NCBI RefSeq assembly: GCF_050947335.1
Contig: NC_134985.1
Coordinates: 19,087,190 to 19,151,189, forward strand
Source of the DNA: Megachile rotundata
Lineage: Eukaryota > Arthropoda > Insecta > Hymenoptera > Megachilidae
Direction: 5' to 3'
DNA length: 64,000 bases
A program made the position numbers and the translations under genes. The notes below the pieces were generated by a model. The model did no database searches and was not told the origin of the DNA. It saw nothing but the letters and a program-made list of their open reading frames with translations. This document shows, in pieces, positions 11,961-22,912 of the stretch. Every line of letters starts with the position of its first letter. Position 1 is the first letter of the stretch.

Positions 11961-14208
11961 CAGGAATGTAGCAACATAAAAATCTGAGGATATCAAAAAA
12001 TACAAAAGTAGAAACATAAAAAAATATAAATACAGAAATACACAAATTTCCACGTACTTCAACCACCATTCCTCCTACAGAAGGAGGAACTAACCCTATA
12101 AAATAACCCTATAAAAATAACCCTAAACCATTAAGTCAACAAATTACAATCTAAAAAATAGAGTACCGATCCAATCCACGATATGAGTAAAGTCAACCAT
12201 GATTAAGAAATCGTAAAAAAAGGCGACAAAAACGCATTACATCAAACCAGTTCTAAGAATAATACTCAAAGACCGGTTGATTAATTGGGTTTTATATGAA
12301 ACGCGATTATAACGAGCACGTTTGCAATATGCAATATGTAACTGGGAAAGGTGCGTAGTAATGGAGGCCAACTCCGAGGTGTCTCAGCATTTGAATTTCG
12401 TTTTGTTACAGCATCCTTGTGATCCGAGGTCTTCTGTAGCTAACAGCAGATAAGACTGTTTATGAAATATTTTTCTTCAATTCAGCGAACACGTGCGTTT
12501 CTTTCCGCTCTGCTACTGGCAACTTTTTTGCAGGAGAGATACAGAGCACATTTTTGATTACGGATCGACGTTGCAATCGGTTGTTTGCGGGATACAACGG
12601 TTAGAGAATGGAAAGATTATTCGCGGTGACGCAAAATGGTCCACGTGCTTCTTTTTAGGCAACCTTGATCGGATGCTTCCTTTTTGCGCGCGGATCTTGT
12701 TTACCGAGTGTAGCAATTCTTCTACGAAATAGTCTCTTCTGAATGTTTGGATTAACACTCGATAGAGAGAAATTATCTTGCTGATTTCTCGAAACGTTTG
12801 AATGTTAGCGATAATGCAATTTTCTATCTTTAGTGACTTCACAAATAAGCAGTCAGACTTTGCCGACTGTTCGTGGAATTTATGACTCTCGCTGTTTTAT
12901 ATTCCTCGGTGTACCTGAAACTGAGTTAATAATAGAATTACCTGTCTCGAATGAACTGCAAAATTGCTACTTAATTAGAATATCAGTTTTATAAAATAAG
13001 TAGAACTTTTGCAAAAAATTGACATATCACAGAAAATGTTAAAGAATAAAGGCAAAATATAAATTATCGAGTGTATCTTTATAAGATTTACTAACAATAA
13101 AATGTACTTTGAACGCTAGACACAATGGTCCAATAGTTTGCACTCCGCAAACATGTTATTTCATACAATTAACGAAAGAATCCCAGATGTCAGTTAAAAA
13201 GGCGAGTTAGCTCGAGCAGTTACATCCGGTTATTCTGCATCGTTTGTACAGTTATGCTAATTCGAGTCGGTCGTTCGGCTTTATAATTACACGTGGCATC
13301 ATCGCAGGGTCGCAAGCACGCACCGTTGAACCGTAAATTTCTCTTCTAATTCGCAAAACAGAAGTGTCGTGCGTGTAACGAATCGGCGCTTAAACTCCCT
13401 ATTAAGTTCCTCTTTAATTTTCTCGTCAATTTCAGCGAAACGCTGGGGGGACGAGTAATAATTATAGGACGTTGACGCGAGCCGTTACTCGAGTGTCAAT
13501 TTCATCGGCGGGCATTCGCTCAACGAAAGTTAAATTGCACAGAAATACACGCGTAATACCACAGTACAAAGTTTAATACGCGTAGAATTTCTCTGCGATC
13601 GACAGGATTATACTAGATTGAAATTAACCAAAGTTACGCTAGTTTAACGCTTCTACTTTTGGCAACGCAACGTAACGCGACTTGCCTTTACGACATTACG
13701 GCGAACGCGGAATTAAACTCGAGCTAACGTGTCTTCACTCACGTCGCCGCGCTTAGAGAGGTTCAAACTATTTGTCTAGGAGGAGGGAAGAGGCTGAAAA
13801 GAATGTCGATCCATTTACAGCGTTAAACCTTTGACTACGTGTCATCGGTGACCACTGCCCACAACGGAATCACTATTGTGCTCTTTTTTATCTTCCACTG
13901 AAAACTATTCGATATCTCATTGTTCGATAGTTATTTTCCAATCCTTATCGCCGTTTGAACAGGTGGAAATTATTTTATATCGAAGGAGATACAGTATGAA
14001 ATTGCAATGAACTTTTACTACCATAGTCCATGAAAACCATAACAACCTCTTATCAAACAGGGTTTTTAAATTACTTTCTAACACGAAAGACAATCTCAAC
14101 GACTCGATTAAAAGACTTAACTATGCATTTTAACTAAAAAGACTGAATTATGCATTGAATCGCAGTAAAAATTTGAAGAGGTAACGTTTCGCAATCGCGC
14201 GAAAATTC
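11961..14208. other. Intergenic, no gene recognised
   Basis: No exon series is visible. A short AACCCTATAAAAT-type tandem lies at 12092-12130. The remainder is ordinary AT-rich DNA. Confidence 0.6.
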
Positions 14209-14942
14209 GTGAAATTACAGGCGTGCGAAGACGCGTTGCATCATTCCGGCTGCACCGGAGGTATTACGGAGAATGATTCAACATGGAGGTGTACGATACA
14301 GCAACACGTATTCCGGGAAGTACATAATCATTCCAAAGAAATGCACGCAACGATAATGTATCTCGCGTGGCACTGTATCGTCGAAGCATTTCTTTTTTAC
14401 CAAAAATCCGATGTCCGGCGGTCAATGCCGTTGTACGATAAACACCGGACAAAGTTTAATTCGTCAGACGATTTTTTCAATAAGGTCAATCAGTCTGGCG
14501 AGTTATCGAAACCAGCCGTTCGTATTCTTTCGCCACAGAGGTTATCTAATGTAATTAAGCAAACTAGTCATTTAGCTTGAGCAACTGATCAATTTCACGG
14601 ATACAAAAAAAAATCATACATCTTTCACTTTTCTGTAGCAATCGATGATCATAGTTCAATTGATTAGAAAGACTGAGAGGAAAATTGAACTCGGTTTTGT
14701 GGATTTGTTCTAATCTGCCGAACGCGCGAAACGTTTCCGCTGTCTGCCAATCCATATCTCCGAAAGAGGATTCATTTCACAAGAATGATATCAACGAATT
14801 ACGAAACCGATACGACAAATTTTACAAACAATACTGTCGAGCAAAAAGTAACGCTTGTACTTTGCCAATTGAAAAAATTCGATCTATTGAAAAGATGAAC
14901 TTAACACCTTTGACTCGGAAAGTCAATCGAACTTTTTATTGA
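14209..14942 (+). other. Two unassigned open segments, possible small gene
   Basis: Open segments at 14209-14580 and 14685-14942 on the + strand have mixed, soluble-looking composition. The first follows a possible acceptor (ATTACAG) and contains SSDDFFNKVNQSGELSKPAV and a usable donor (AAT|GTAATT at 14551). The second ends with a Lys/Arg-rich tail (EKMNLTPLTRKVNRTFY). A pyrimidine-rich acceptor (TTTTCTGTAG) ends at 14638, but joining it in phase meets an early stop. An AATAAA lies at 15188. I recognise no domain. It may be a small gene with other splice sites, a decayed gene, or chance. Confidence 0.2.
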
Positions 14943-15245
14943 TTATGTATATGGTACCTATGTGCATTGTGGTAGTATACTCTACAAGATTACCCAAACT
15001 TGTATGGATAGATAAACTTTTGTACACTTTTATCGACAATTTGCACTTATGTAAAAGAAATGTATGACAACATTACCGTGTAATTTTCCAGCACTCCTAA
15101 ACTATTAAATTTAAATTTCTCAAAACTTTACAAGCCTAATCCAAAAGTTCCAATGCTCAAAACCAAAGTTTAAATAACAGAATTAAAAATAAAATCGACC
15201 GCGCAAAAAGAGCGGGAAACAAACTGCGCCTGTGTCAAACGCAAG

Positions 15246-15516
15246 CACGTGCGTTCGACGTCGATAAAATAAAATACATAAAATGCGAGAAGCCATCGAA
15301 CTGAACCCTCGTAGAAATGTATTTTTAGTCCCCCTGAAGCGACACACATCCTGTAGAGGTTTATTTTATTGTCGAACAAACGGTGGATCAAGAAGAAAGC
15401 GTCTGCCGGATCGATGAATGCGTTCACGGAAGGGAAACGGTTGCGTCATGTCACGCGTGCGCAACGTCACTTTCGTTTCCAAATAATTTCAACCTGTTCT
15501 ACGTGCTGTTGCACGT
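15246..15516. promoter_or_regulatory. RCGTG motif cluster upstream of Ldh
   Basis: bHLH-PAS core sites (RCGTG) occur as CACGTG at 15246-15251, CACGCGTG at 15452-15459, ACGTG at 15501-15505 and CACGT at 15512-15516. They lie about 190-455 bp upstream of the inferred Ldh start. HIF/Sima control of Ldh is established in Drosophila. Whether these sites are used here is inference. Confidence 0.4.
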
Positions 15517-15671
15517 CGAATTTGAAATTTATCGATCCGCTGAAACGATCACGGACCGATATCGCTAAAAATTGTCGAGGAAAAGCGAGCAACTAATTTA
15601 GCGGGGCTTTCGGTGCGGCGTCTCTTTGTTTCGTCAGCTCGCGCCAGCCCGCTCCGAAGCCTATGGGAGGG

Positions 15672-15702
15672 TATAAAAAGTGGGGACAAGGTCACCTTAC
15701 TA
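15672..15702 (+). promoter_or_regulatory. Ldh core promoter with receptor half-site
   Basis: A TATA box (TATAAAAA) lies at 15672-15679, which places the start near 15702. Between them, at 15688-15698, is AAGGTCACCTT, a palindrome containing AAGGTCA. That is the core of the oestrogen-related receptor (ERR) element, and ERR is a known activator of Ldh in flies. Confidence 0.65.
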
Positions 15703-16739
15703 GACAGAAGTCTTCGAGCTGTCAGACCAGTCAGACGTACGAACGTAGCTGCGGATAGACATTTCGTGTTTTTCGTTGAATTTGTTAAAAAAAGCAAACA
15801 AGGTTGGTGAATACAATAAATAATTCAACATTTTATTCGACGCTGTTTCGGTCTCGTGGAACTTTAAATAAAACGCGAATGTATTATTCGACGAGGAATT
15901 CGAATCGTTTTACCATGTATGGGATGTCCTTCCACGGAAATAGGGTCAAAGCGTAATAATTGGAGAATGTCGGTTAATTGGTGCTGCTCGATCGTTGTAA
16001 CTTCGCGTTGCCAGTGACGTTTATAAGAGTGAATAATTCGAAAATATGTTTGTGAAAATGTTCATTGGTAATAGATTCGAATTTTTTTCGAGGTTAATTT
16101 TCCATAACTGCATTTCCGTAAGTATCGTGGGAATACCGGTGTGGTACACGTGCTTGTCGTACAGGTAGTGGCATCTCGCGAGAACTAGCACTACTGTTCT
16201 ATCTACAATTTCATTCACGTACCGTGAAAACGGTAAACAAATTGATAATTCTGTGACCAGGAAGACTTTTTCCGGAAGAGAAACATTTATATTGAATACT
16301 AAGATCGCTGGACAATTTTTCGGAGTAACTTGTCTTTTAATTCTTAATCCGTCTTGAATTACGAGTCGCTCCGAAAATAGAAAATTTGGGGTCATTCGGA
16401 AAAGTGTTTCGGTTACGCGTGTATAAATATATGGGGTGAATGACCTGCGTGACCTCTTCGACCTTGAAATAGTCAATTTAGAAAACTGGAAAAATAACAG
16501 TTACATATTCTCTAAGTAATTTAATACATCGAGTGCTAAATTAGGTTTAAAAAATCTAATATTTAAAAAAGGGCTAAAATTGATCGTTTACACCCAACTC
16601 ATAATGATCTACGCCATTTTGTCCTACTGAGAGTTCCTTGACCTTCATCGTTACGTCGTTAAACCCCCAAAGAATTTCAATGCATTCCTCAATGCTACTA
16701 GAACCAAAATTAATCACAACAAATAATTGTTTCAGGAAA
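15702..16739 (+). other. Ldh 5' UTR exon and leader intron
   Basis: The inferred first exon runs from about 15702 to about 15802 (AG|GTTGGT; exact donor uncertain). The leader intron then ends at TTGTTTCAG (16735), four bases before the ATG. A 151-codon minus-strand frame at 16021-16476 lies in this intron and has no recognised domain. Confidence 0.5.
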
Positions 16740-18481
16740 ATGACTTCCATAAAGGCCAGGTTATTGAGCACGGTGGTGCAACCGATCTCCACTGGAAGAA
16801 ACAAGATCACCGTAGTCGGTGTTGGTCAAGTAGGAATGGCTTGTGCTTTCACTCTTCTGACAAACGTAAGAGCAATATATTTGACTCATTGCGACACTTA
16901 AGCGCAATCATACGTAATCATTTGCTGAATAATGTTCCACTACAGAACGTGTCCAGCGAAGTCGCCCTCGTGGACGTGATGGCGGACAAGTTGAAAGGTG
17001 AAATGATGGACTTGCAACACGGTAGCGCGTTTTTGAAAAACGCTAAAATTAACGCGAGCACGGACTACGCCTCCACGGCTAACTCGAGCTTGTGCATCGT
17101 GACGGCTGGTGCCCGTCAAAGAGAAGGCGAAACTAGGCTAGATCTGGTTCAACGTAACGCAGACATTTTCAAAGGCATCATTCCTCAGCTGGTCAGATAT
17201 AGCCCGAACACGATCCTCCTGATCGTTTCGAACCCGGTAGACATTTTGACCTACGTGGCATGGAAACTGTCTGGCTTGCCAAAGAATCGCGTGATCGGCA
17301 GCGGCACCAATTTGGATTCGGCCCGATTCCGTTTCCTCTTATCGCAGAAATTGAACGTAGCTCCCACATCTTGCCACGGCTGGATTATCGGCGAACACGG
17401 TGACACGAGCGGTAAGTGGAATCTCTCAAAGGGTAATCTCTCGTTTCTGCACGATGATCGATAAGTCTTATCTACGATAAGACCGACCATAAATATCTAA
17501 CACTGATTGGAACACCGATTGCGATTTTGCGTAATTTTTAACGAGTTCGAGATAATATTTTTCGAATACGAATAAGGAATCGATGAGGAAATACTTGGAA
17601 CGTTGTTTAATTAAATGATGTCTGATTTCAGTGCCGATATGGTCGGGAGTGAACGTAGCTGGTGTAAGGCTGCGCGATCTGAACGACAAAGTTGGTACCC
17701 CCGAAGACCCGGAACACTGGAGCGACTTGCACAAGCAAGTAGTCGACAGTGCATACGAAGTGATCAAACTAAAAGGCTACACATCCTGGGCTATCGGCCT
17801 CAGTGTGTCCAACCTAGCCTCCGCCATATTGAGAAACTCTAACCAAGTTCATGCGGTATCTACCTTGGTCCAAGTAAGTCGATAACTCACAGTAGATAAC
17901 TGCTGTGCATATCTTTTACAGTACATAGTAATTTTTCGCTGATATCGTATCAACGTAATTTCTCTATTGGCTGTAGATTATAGACAAATTATGATCAGCT
18001 TAATTGGCGGTCGTACGTAATATGATATATGGCTTTTACACCAGGCGAACCTATTAAGTCTATACAGTTTCAAATTCTTTATTGAGGGTCTTAAGTTTTA
18101 ATTCGAGGAAATCATGCACAAAGTAAAATAAATCGTATCCGTAGTGATAAGATACCGATTACGATCAATACTTTCAGAGTAAATACAAGAAATTCGCACT
18201 GCCAAATATTTCCCAAAATTTTGCGTTCAAAAAATTTAGTACTTGAGAGATGTAGAATTTGAAACTTGAATACTTCAAATATTCGGAATGAAGCTAATTA
18301 TTTGAATGTTTTTCAGGGATACCACGGAATCGACAAAGAAGTATTCCTCTCGCTGCCATGCACGTTAGGCGAAGGAGGTGTCACATGCGTCGTCCAACAA
18401 AAGTTCACGCAAGACGAATTGAACCGTTTACAGAGTTCAGCGAACGCGATGAACGACGTTCAACAAGGCTTAAAGTTCTAA
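16740..18481 (+). CDS. Ldh: L-lactate dehydrogenase
   Basis: Cytosolic LDH interconverts pyruvate and lactate with NAD(H) and works as a tetramer. Coding exons 16740-16865, 16946-17411, 17632-17873 and 18317-18481 total 999 nt and encode 332 aa, the usual length. The start is the first ATG after the TTTCAG acceptor. Visible motifs are GVGQVG at 27-32 (NAD fold), Asp52 (adenosine ribose), ARQREGETR with Gln100 (lactate specificity) and Arg106, SNPVD with Asn138, LDSARF with Asp166 and Arg169, GEHGD with catalytic His193, and KGYTSW with Thr248. All active-site residues are present, and the protein closely resembles insect Ldh (fly ImpL3). It is the canonical member of the tandem trio. Introns are GT-AG; those corresponding to 364-426 and 601-822 in the first paralogue are absent. 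Confidence 0.97.
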
Positions 18482-19160
18482 GCGATCTATGACTGCGTAT
18501 TGCAGTAATTCTTTCTATTTAAACAACAACAGAACCCAGTTCATCAGTTTTTATTCTCGTAAACGTCAGTTTTTTAATTATGCACAAAGACTGTTGTTTG
18601 TAACGACTACTTATCGTTTCTACTTACGTTTACTTTATGCTACTTATTATTTGTGTACTGCGAATAACGAAGGATGTTTGGTCGATATTTAATGCATATT
18701 TAATAGCGTGTCGACAAGAATGTCGCAACTCGCTCGATGATTTTGATGATATGTGTGTGTTCACGTTGGCACATGGTGCTACTGTTGTGTACTGTTAATG
18801 TTTTTAAATAATCGTGACAAGCTGTATTGCTTACCCAAGCAACACAGTATTTAGGCAAATTGTATTACGTAAATGGCTATTTAATTTAATGTAAAACATG
18901 ATACTTAAACCGGTAAGCCTGGGCTAGTACAAAAAGGACGTACACAAAATTCAATGCAAGCGTGAAAAGAACATTGTGAAAACTTAAATTATTGTACGTT
19001 TTTACAGCATCAGGCGTATTTTGTAATATTTAATGTCTACCTCGGGATAAATCCTACACCGACTGATGTAAGATACATTGGATCGGTTCGGGTGTCCCTC
19101 TACCGAAGATATTCTTCTTACAATCTATCTTGTATATTTATAACAATATTTTAATAAATA
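18482..19160 (+). terminator. Ldh 3' UTR and poly(A) signal
   Basis: The AT-rich 3' UTR is about 0.67 kb and ends at AATAAA (19153-19158). Confidence 0.55.
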
Positions 19161-19482
19161 ATAGTGTTATGCGAACATTTTGTGAACATCATTTTCATCA
19201 CTTTCTACATCCAACATTTGTATTAAGTTTATATCGGTAATGTAATTAGGTTTTGAAAACGTTTACAAATTTTTCCGCAATTACTGTTAGTCTTTATGAG
19301 GTATGACTCGACTCGACTCGTTATATATCTCCAACCATCGTTTGTTTAACAATTGGCAAGTTGATGCGTTGGTAATTTACTAGACGATTTATATGCGCAA
19401 ATAGTTCTTTATCTGTCAAGGTTCGTTCAATTCCGTGCGATATGTTAATTTCCGTGAAGAAAATTATATAGTGGTAGAAACG
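19161..19482 (+). other. Short spacer and presumed promoter of third LDH gene
   Basis: About 320 bp separate the Ldh poly(A) signal from the next start codon. A GACTCGACTCGACTCG microrepeat is followed by TTATATAT near 19320. I see no convincing TATA and initiator pair. Confidence 0.35.
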
Positions 19483-22164
19483 ATGGTTTTGTCACATATA
19501 TGCTCGAGTTGTTCGCTACGAATTCATCTGAGACGTACGATAGGTGTAATATCCAGAAGGCACATGGGCATGAGTCGATTTCGTCGAACCTTACCACCAA
19601 CGTTACTGAAGGACATTTTCAGTGGTAATAAGGCAAAGAAAAAATTTCCATCTGCCGATTTCGGGAAAGATGCCTCCGCTGGATCTGACTTACAGAGAGC
19701 GGTCAGTTTCGTGTAAGCAGTTTGTTTTCTGTACTTTTGTTGTCAAACATTAAGGAGGTCGTTGTCCACTAACCACTCTATTTTTAATCTTCGATGCTAA
19801 ATCCATCCAAAAATAACCTTTTGAGGTAGATGAACTTTAACGTGCTCTCATCTGGACCAATTTTCCAGAAGCGTGACATGAGAAGCACAATCTGAATTTA
19901 ACAAATTCTAGGCATTTATTACTGGCTATTAAAAATAAACATCACATAAAATTAAGTGTACCGATAAACATTATCTATAAATTAGTTTTACAACTTTCCT
20001 TTATGAATATGAATTTCCGTCATAGACTTTTGAAAGAATGATGGATGTGCGAGGATTCTAATTTAGAATGTACACTTTTTAGACAGCCTTGTTTAAAGGA
20101 AGAGTTGCTGTGCAAATATTCGGAACCGGTGCGAGACTGCTGTCACAAAGTGACAATCGTGGGAGCCGGCATGGTCGGCGTGGCTATCGCGAATGCGATT
20201 ATCTTCCAGGTACGCGAATCCGTCGCTTTTCGTCGACCTTTGAACAGTAATGGAATATTCGAGTTTCGTGCAAGTTTTTTCTTTGAACTCGAGTGAAAGT
20301 TCGCGTATGACATGTATGAATGATGGAAGAATATACCAGAAATTCAGCGTGTAAACACGTATCATAAAATACTTTGCATACCTCAAATCGGTGACAATTA
20401 TTGCGAGACGTTAATTTTAACTGCTGTCGCTTCATTCTAGAAAGTTTCCCCTCACGTCGCCATAGTGGATGCATTCCCGAAGAAGCTGGAAGGGGAGGGA
20501 ATGGATTACAGCCATGGTTCCGTTTATCTAGAAGATCCACGCATCGATTACGACACAGGTAATAAAGTTTATTTTAGCAACGATTTCATCGAGCATCAGC
20601 GAATTTCTAGAAAATTTCAACCAGCTAGGAAACTAAATATAGAATTTTCCTGCGAGACCTTTACCATGTTTTTCTATAATAAAATCCACTTTGACCACTG
20701 TTACCCAACGCTTCACGCAGTCCATAGATACTTTACTACAAATAAATAATATAACTTGTAAAGAATTTGCAGTGCTAGGTTACAACCGGTAATTAGTTAT
20801 GAACTGGTACTAGTAGGATCTAGTAGAGAATCTTGGGACCTAGGAGAGCTTCGAATTTAAGGGAACCTAGGGTTAGAGGAGCCTAGATATAAGGAAACCA
20901 AGAACTTGTTAGAAACCTAAGACCCGAGTTTCTAGTAGTTCCAAAGTTTTACGAATAAATGGTAAGCCAGCGATAAAAACGATTAGAATGTTGTTTTAGA
21001 TTTTTGTATATCGAGCAATTCGAAGGTGGTGATTCTAGCCGCGGGTGTGAGACAGGTAAAAGGTGAAACTCGACTGGACCTGGTGAAACGAAACACTGAG
21101 ATATTGAAGAACATAGTACCGCCCCTGGTCAACTACAGTCCGAACGCGGTGTTTCTGATCGTCAGTAACCCAGGTTAAGTTACTACGTTGAAGAAAAATA
21201 GATACTCGTTGAACGGACGAGTTCTCGTCAGCAAGAATCATCGAGCAACCAATCGAAACGGAACTCTTACTTTCAGTTGACATTTTGGCGTGGGTTACGT
21301 GGAGAGTGAGTGGATTACCGGCTAATCAAGTTATCGGAAGTGGAACTCATCTCGATTCGGCGAGATTTCGTTACTTGATCGCCGATCGTTTGGAAATAGC
21401 CCCCAGTGCGGTGCAGGCTTACATCGTGGGCGAACACGGTGACAGTCAGGGTGAGTCGAACAATTGAACGTGATCTATTTTCCTCTTACATTTTATGGAG
21501 AGGAGAAAGCAAACGGTTACGTGTGTACCGTGTCTCCTTAAATGTTACGCGTTTCCTAGTTCCACTCTGGTCTGGAGTGAATGTCGCGGGCGTGCAATTT
21601 CGTGACATTCTGCCTAACATTGGACTGGAAACGGACGAGGAGAGATGGAACGAAATCGCCAAGGAAGTAATCAGATTGTAAGTTCCGTTAACGTTAAAAT
21701 AACCATCAGCGATGGGTTCGAACGCCTCTCGAGTTCGAACAATGATCTTTTCAGGGGACCTACAGTGAGATGTCTGAAAGGATATTCGAATACGGCGATC
21801 GGTCTCTCGACAGCCGACATCGTCAAAAATATATTGACCAATACGCAGAGGGTTTTGCCGATTTCAACCATGATCCAAGTACGAAACATTTTGCTAACTC
21901 GGTAGAAGCATCAAACTATCCAAATTTTCGGAACAATATTAACAACTACGATATAAAGGAACTCTATCAAATTCCGACACTTGATTTTTTTCACAGGGTC
22001 ACCACGAGGTGTGCCACGAGATGTACTTGTCGCTGCCCTGCACCCTCGGCGAGCAGGGAGTCACGAACATCATACGAATGCGTATCACAGAGCACGAGAA
22101 GAAATTGTTCCAAACGTCAGCGAATCTTGTGTACAACGTACAAAAGGATATCAAAATATCTTGA
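19483..22164 (+). CDS. LDH family enzyme with N-terminal presequence-like extension
   Basis: Eight exons join in phase: 19483-19712, 20083-20209, 20441-20558, 21000-21173, 21277-21450, 21560-21677, 21755-21878 and 21997-22164 (1233 nt, 410 aa). The LDH core is offset by 77 residues from the neighbouring Ldh. GAGMVG is at 104-109, Asp129, RQVKGETR with Gln177 and Arg183, SNPVD, LDSARF with Asp243 and Arg246, and GEHGD with His270. Thr248 of Ldh is Ser325 here, in KGYSNTAIG. It is probably an active LDH with altered kinetics. Residues 1-43 contain many arginines and no Asp or Glu, typical of a mitochondrial presequence. The start is the first in-frame ATG; a later Met (about residue 28) is possible. 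The 242-nt exon of the other copies is split by an extra 77-bp intron. Exon 1 has no homologue, so it is the least certain part. Confidence 0.88.
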
Positions 22165-22755
22165 AATTGTAACTTTTAGATCGTGGATATTCGAGGCCAT
22201 CCATTTGTCAAAAGAGTACTTCGAATATAACTGTCCCGTGATATTTTTATCCGAGTCTTTCCTCGTATTAACCGATTTCAAGAACCGCGATAATGTACTG
22301 TACGTTATTCCCCATTTCGTAGCGTGATTAAACCGATCTTGTTTCTTGGAAGGGAACTGGACCCATTTCCCAACTGTATCTCTTATGTACTGGACCCAAA
22401 TTCTTCATCTTTTGAATTTCTACGCTTAGGACTTTGTAATTTTAGAATAGCAAGACGTTCGAATTTTTGAGAATTAGAAAGTCCTGTTCCGGAGAAATAT
22501 GTGGCCTTATCAACTATTTTTTAGAAATACGAAAATGGTGCGTAGATGGGTACGTTTGCCCGTGTTAATTGAAAGAAATGTGATGGTTGACCGGTGGATG
22601 GTACCAGAAGGCCGTAATTCTGCCGCAGGCTAGGCCATGGCAAGGTGAGAGCACAGTACATGAGTCGACCACAAGATGTCGTGTTGAAATGTTCAGGTAA
22701 GGCAATAGCCGCGTTGTTACGGCATTCGAACAGCCGCAGTGCCGTAAGAACAACG
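22165..22755. other. 3' flank of third LDH gene
   Basis: This is non-coding AT-rich sequence. The first AATAAA is at about 22798, inside the promoter-like region below, so the true 3' end is unclear. Confidence 0.4.
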
Positions 22756-22759
22756 CTCT

Positions 22760-22912
22760 TTCCGAGAACGGCCCTCCGAAGACGTCCTGTTCTCGGAAAT
22801 AAAACGGACGGTTATAAAAGCCTCGTCTTATGCTCATAAATATTTCATACTTATCGAAAAGCTTAACGGTAGGATCGCTATAAAAGCGGCATTGCTAGTC
22901 GGAAGTCAGTAA
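22760..22912 (+). promoter_or_regulatory. Candidate promoter: twin TATA boxes, initiator, inverted repeat
   Basis: TATAAAAG occurs at 22813-22820 and again at 22879-22886. The second is followed 29 bp later by a TCAGT initiator (22906-22910), an optimal arthropod arrangement. Upstream lies a perfect 10-bp inverted repeat: TTCCGAGAAC at 22760-22769 and GTTCTCGGAA at 22789-22798. Each arm fits the STAT pattern TTCNNNGAA. The transcript would begin at about 22908, and a donor (GAAG|GTAGTT) lies near 22941. It probably serves an upstream leader exon of the bestrophin gene, but this is not proven. Confidence 0.5.

Noticed and set aside
11079..12062. A 327-codon minus-strand open frame with Pro/Ser-rich 16-residue repeats
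   Set aside because: It is the translation of the G-rich minisatellite. Three 16-bp units keep frame on both strands, and no start context or non-repeat domain is present.
12092..12130. AACCCTA repeats resembling telomere sequence
   Set aside because: Only three copies, separated by TAAAAT; the usual insect telomere unit is TTAGG.
16021..16476. A 151-codon minus-strand frame in the Ldh leader intron
   Set aside because: No domain or splice support; length is within chance expectation.
22760..22798. Heat-shock element reading of the TTCCGAGAAC inverted repeat
   Set aside because: Spacing between TTC and GAA is three bases, not two, so it fits a STAT site better than an HSE.
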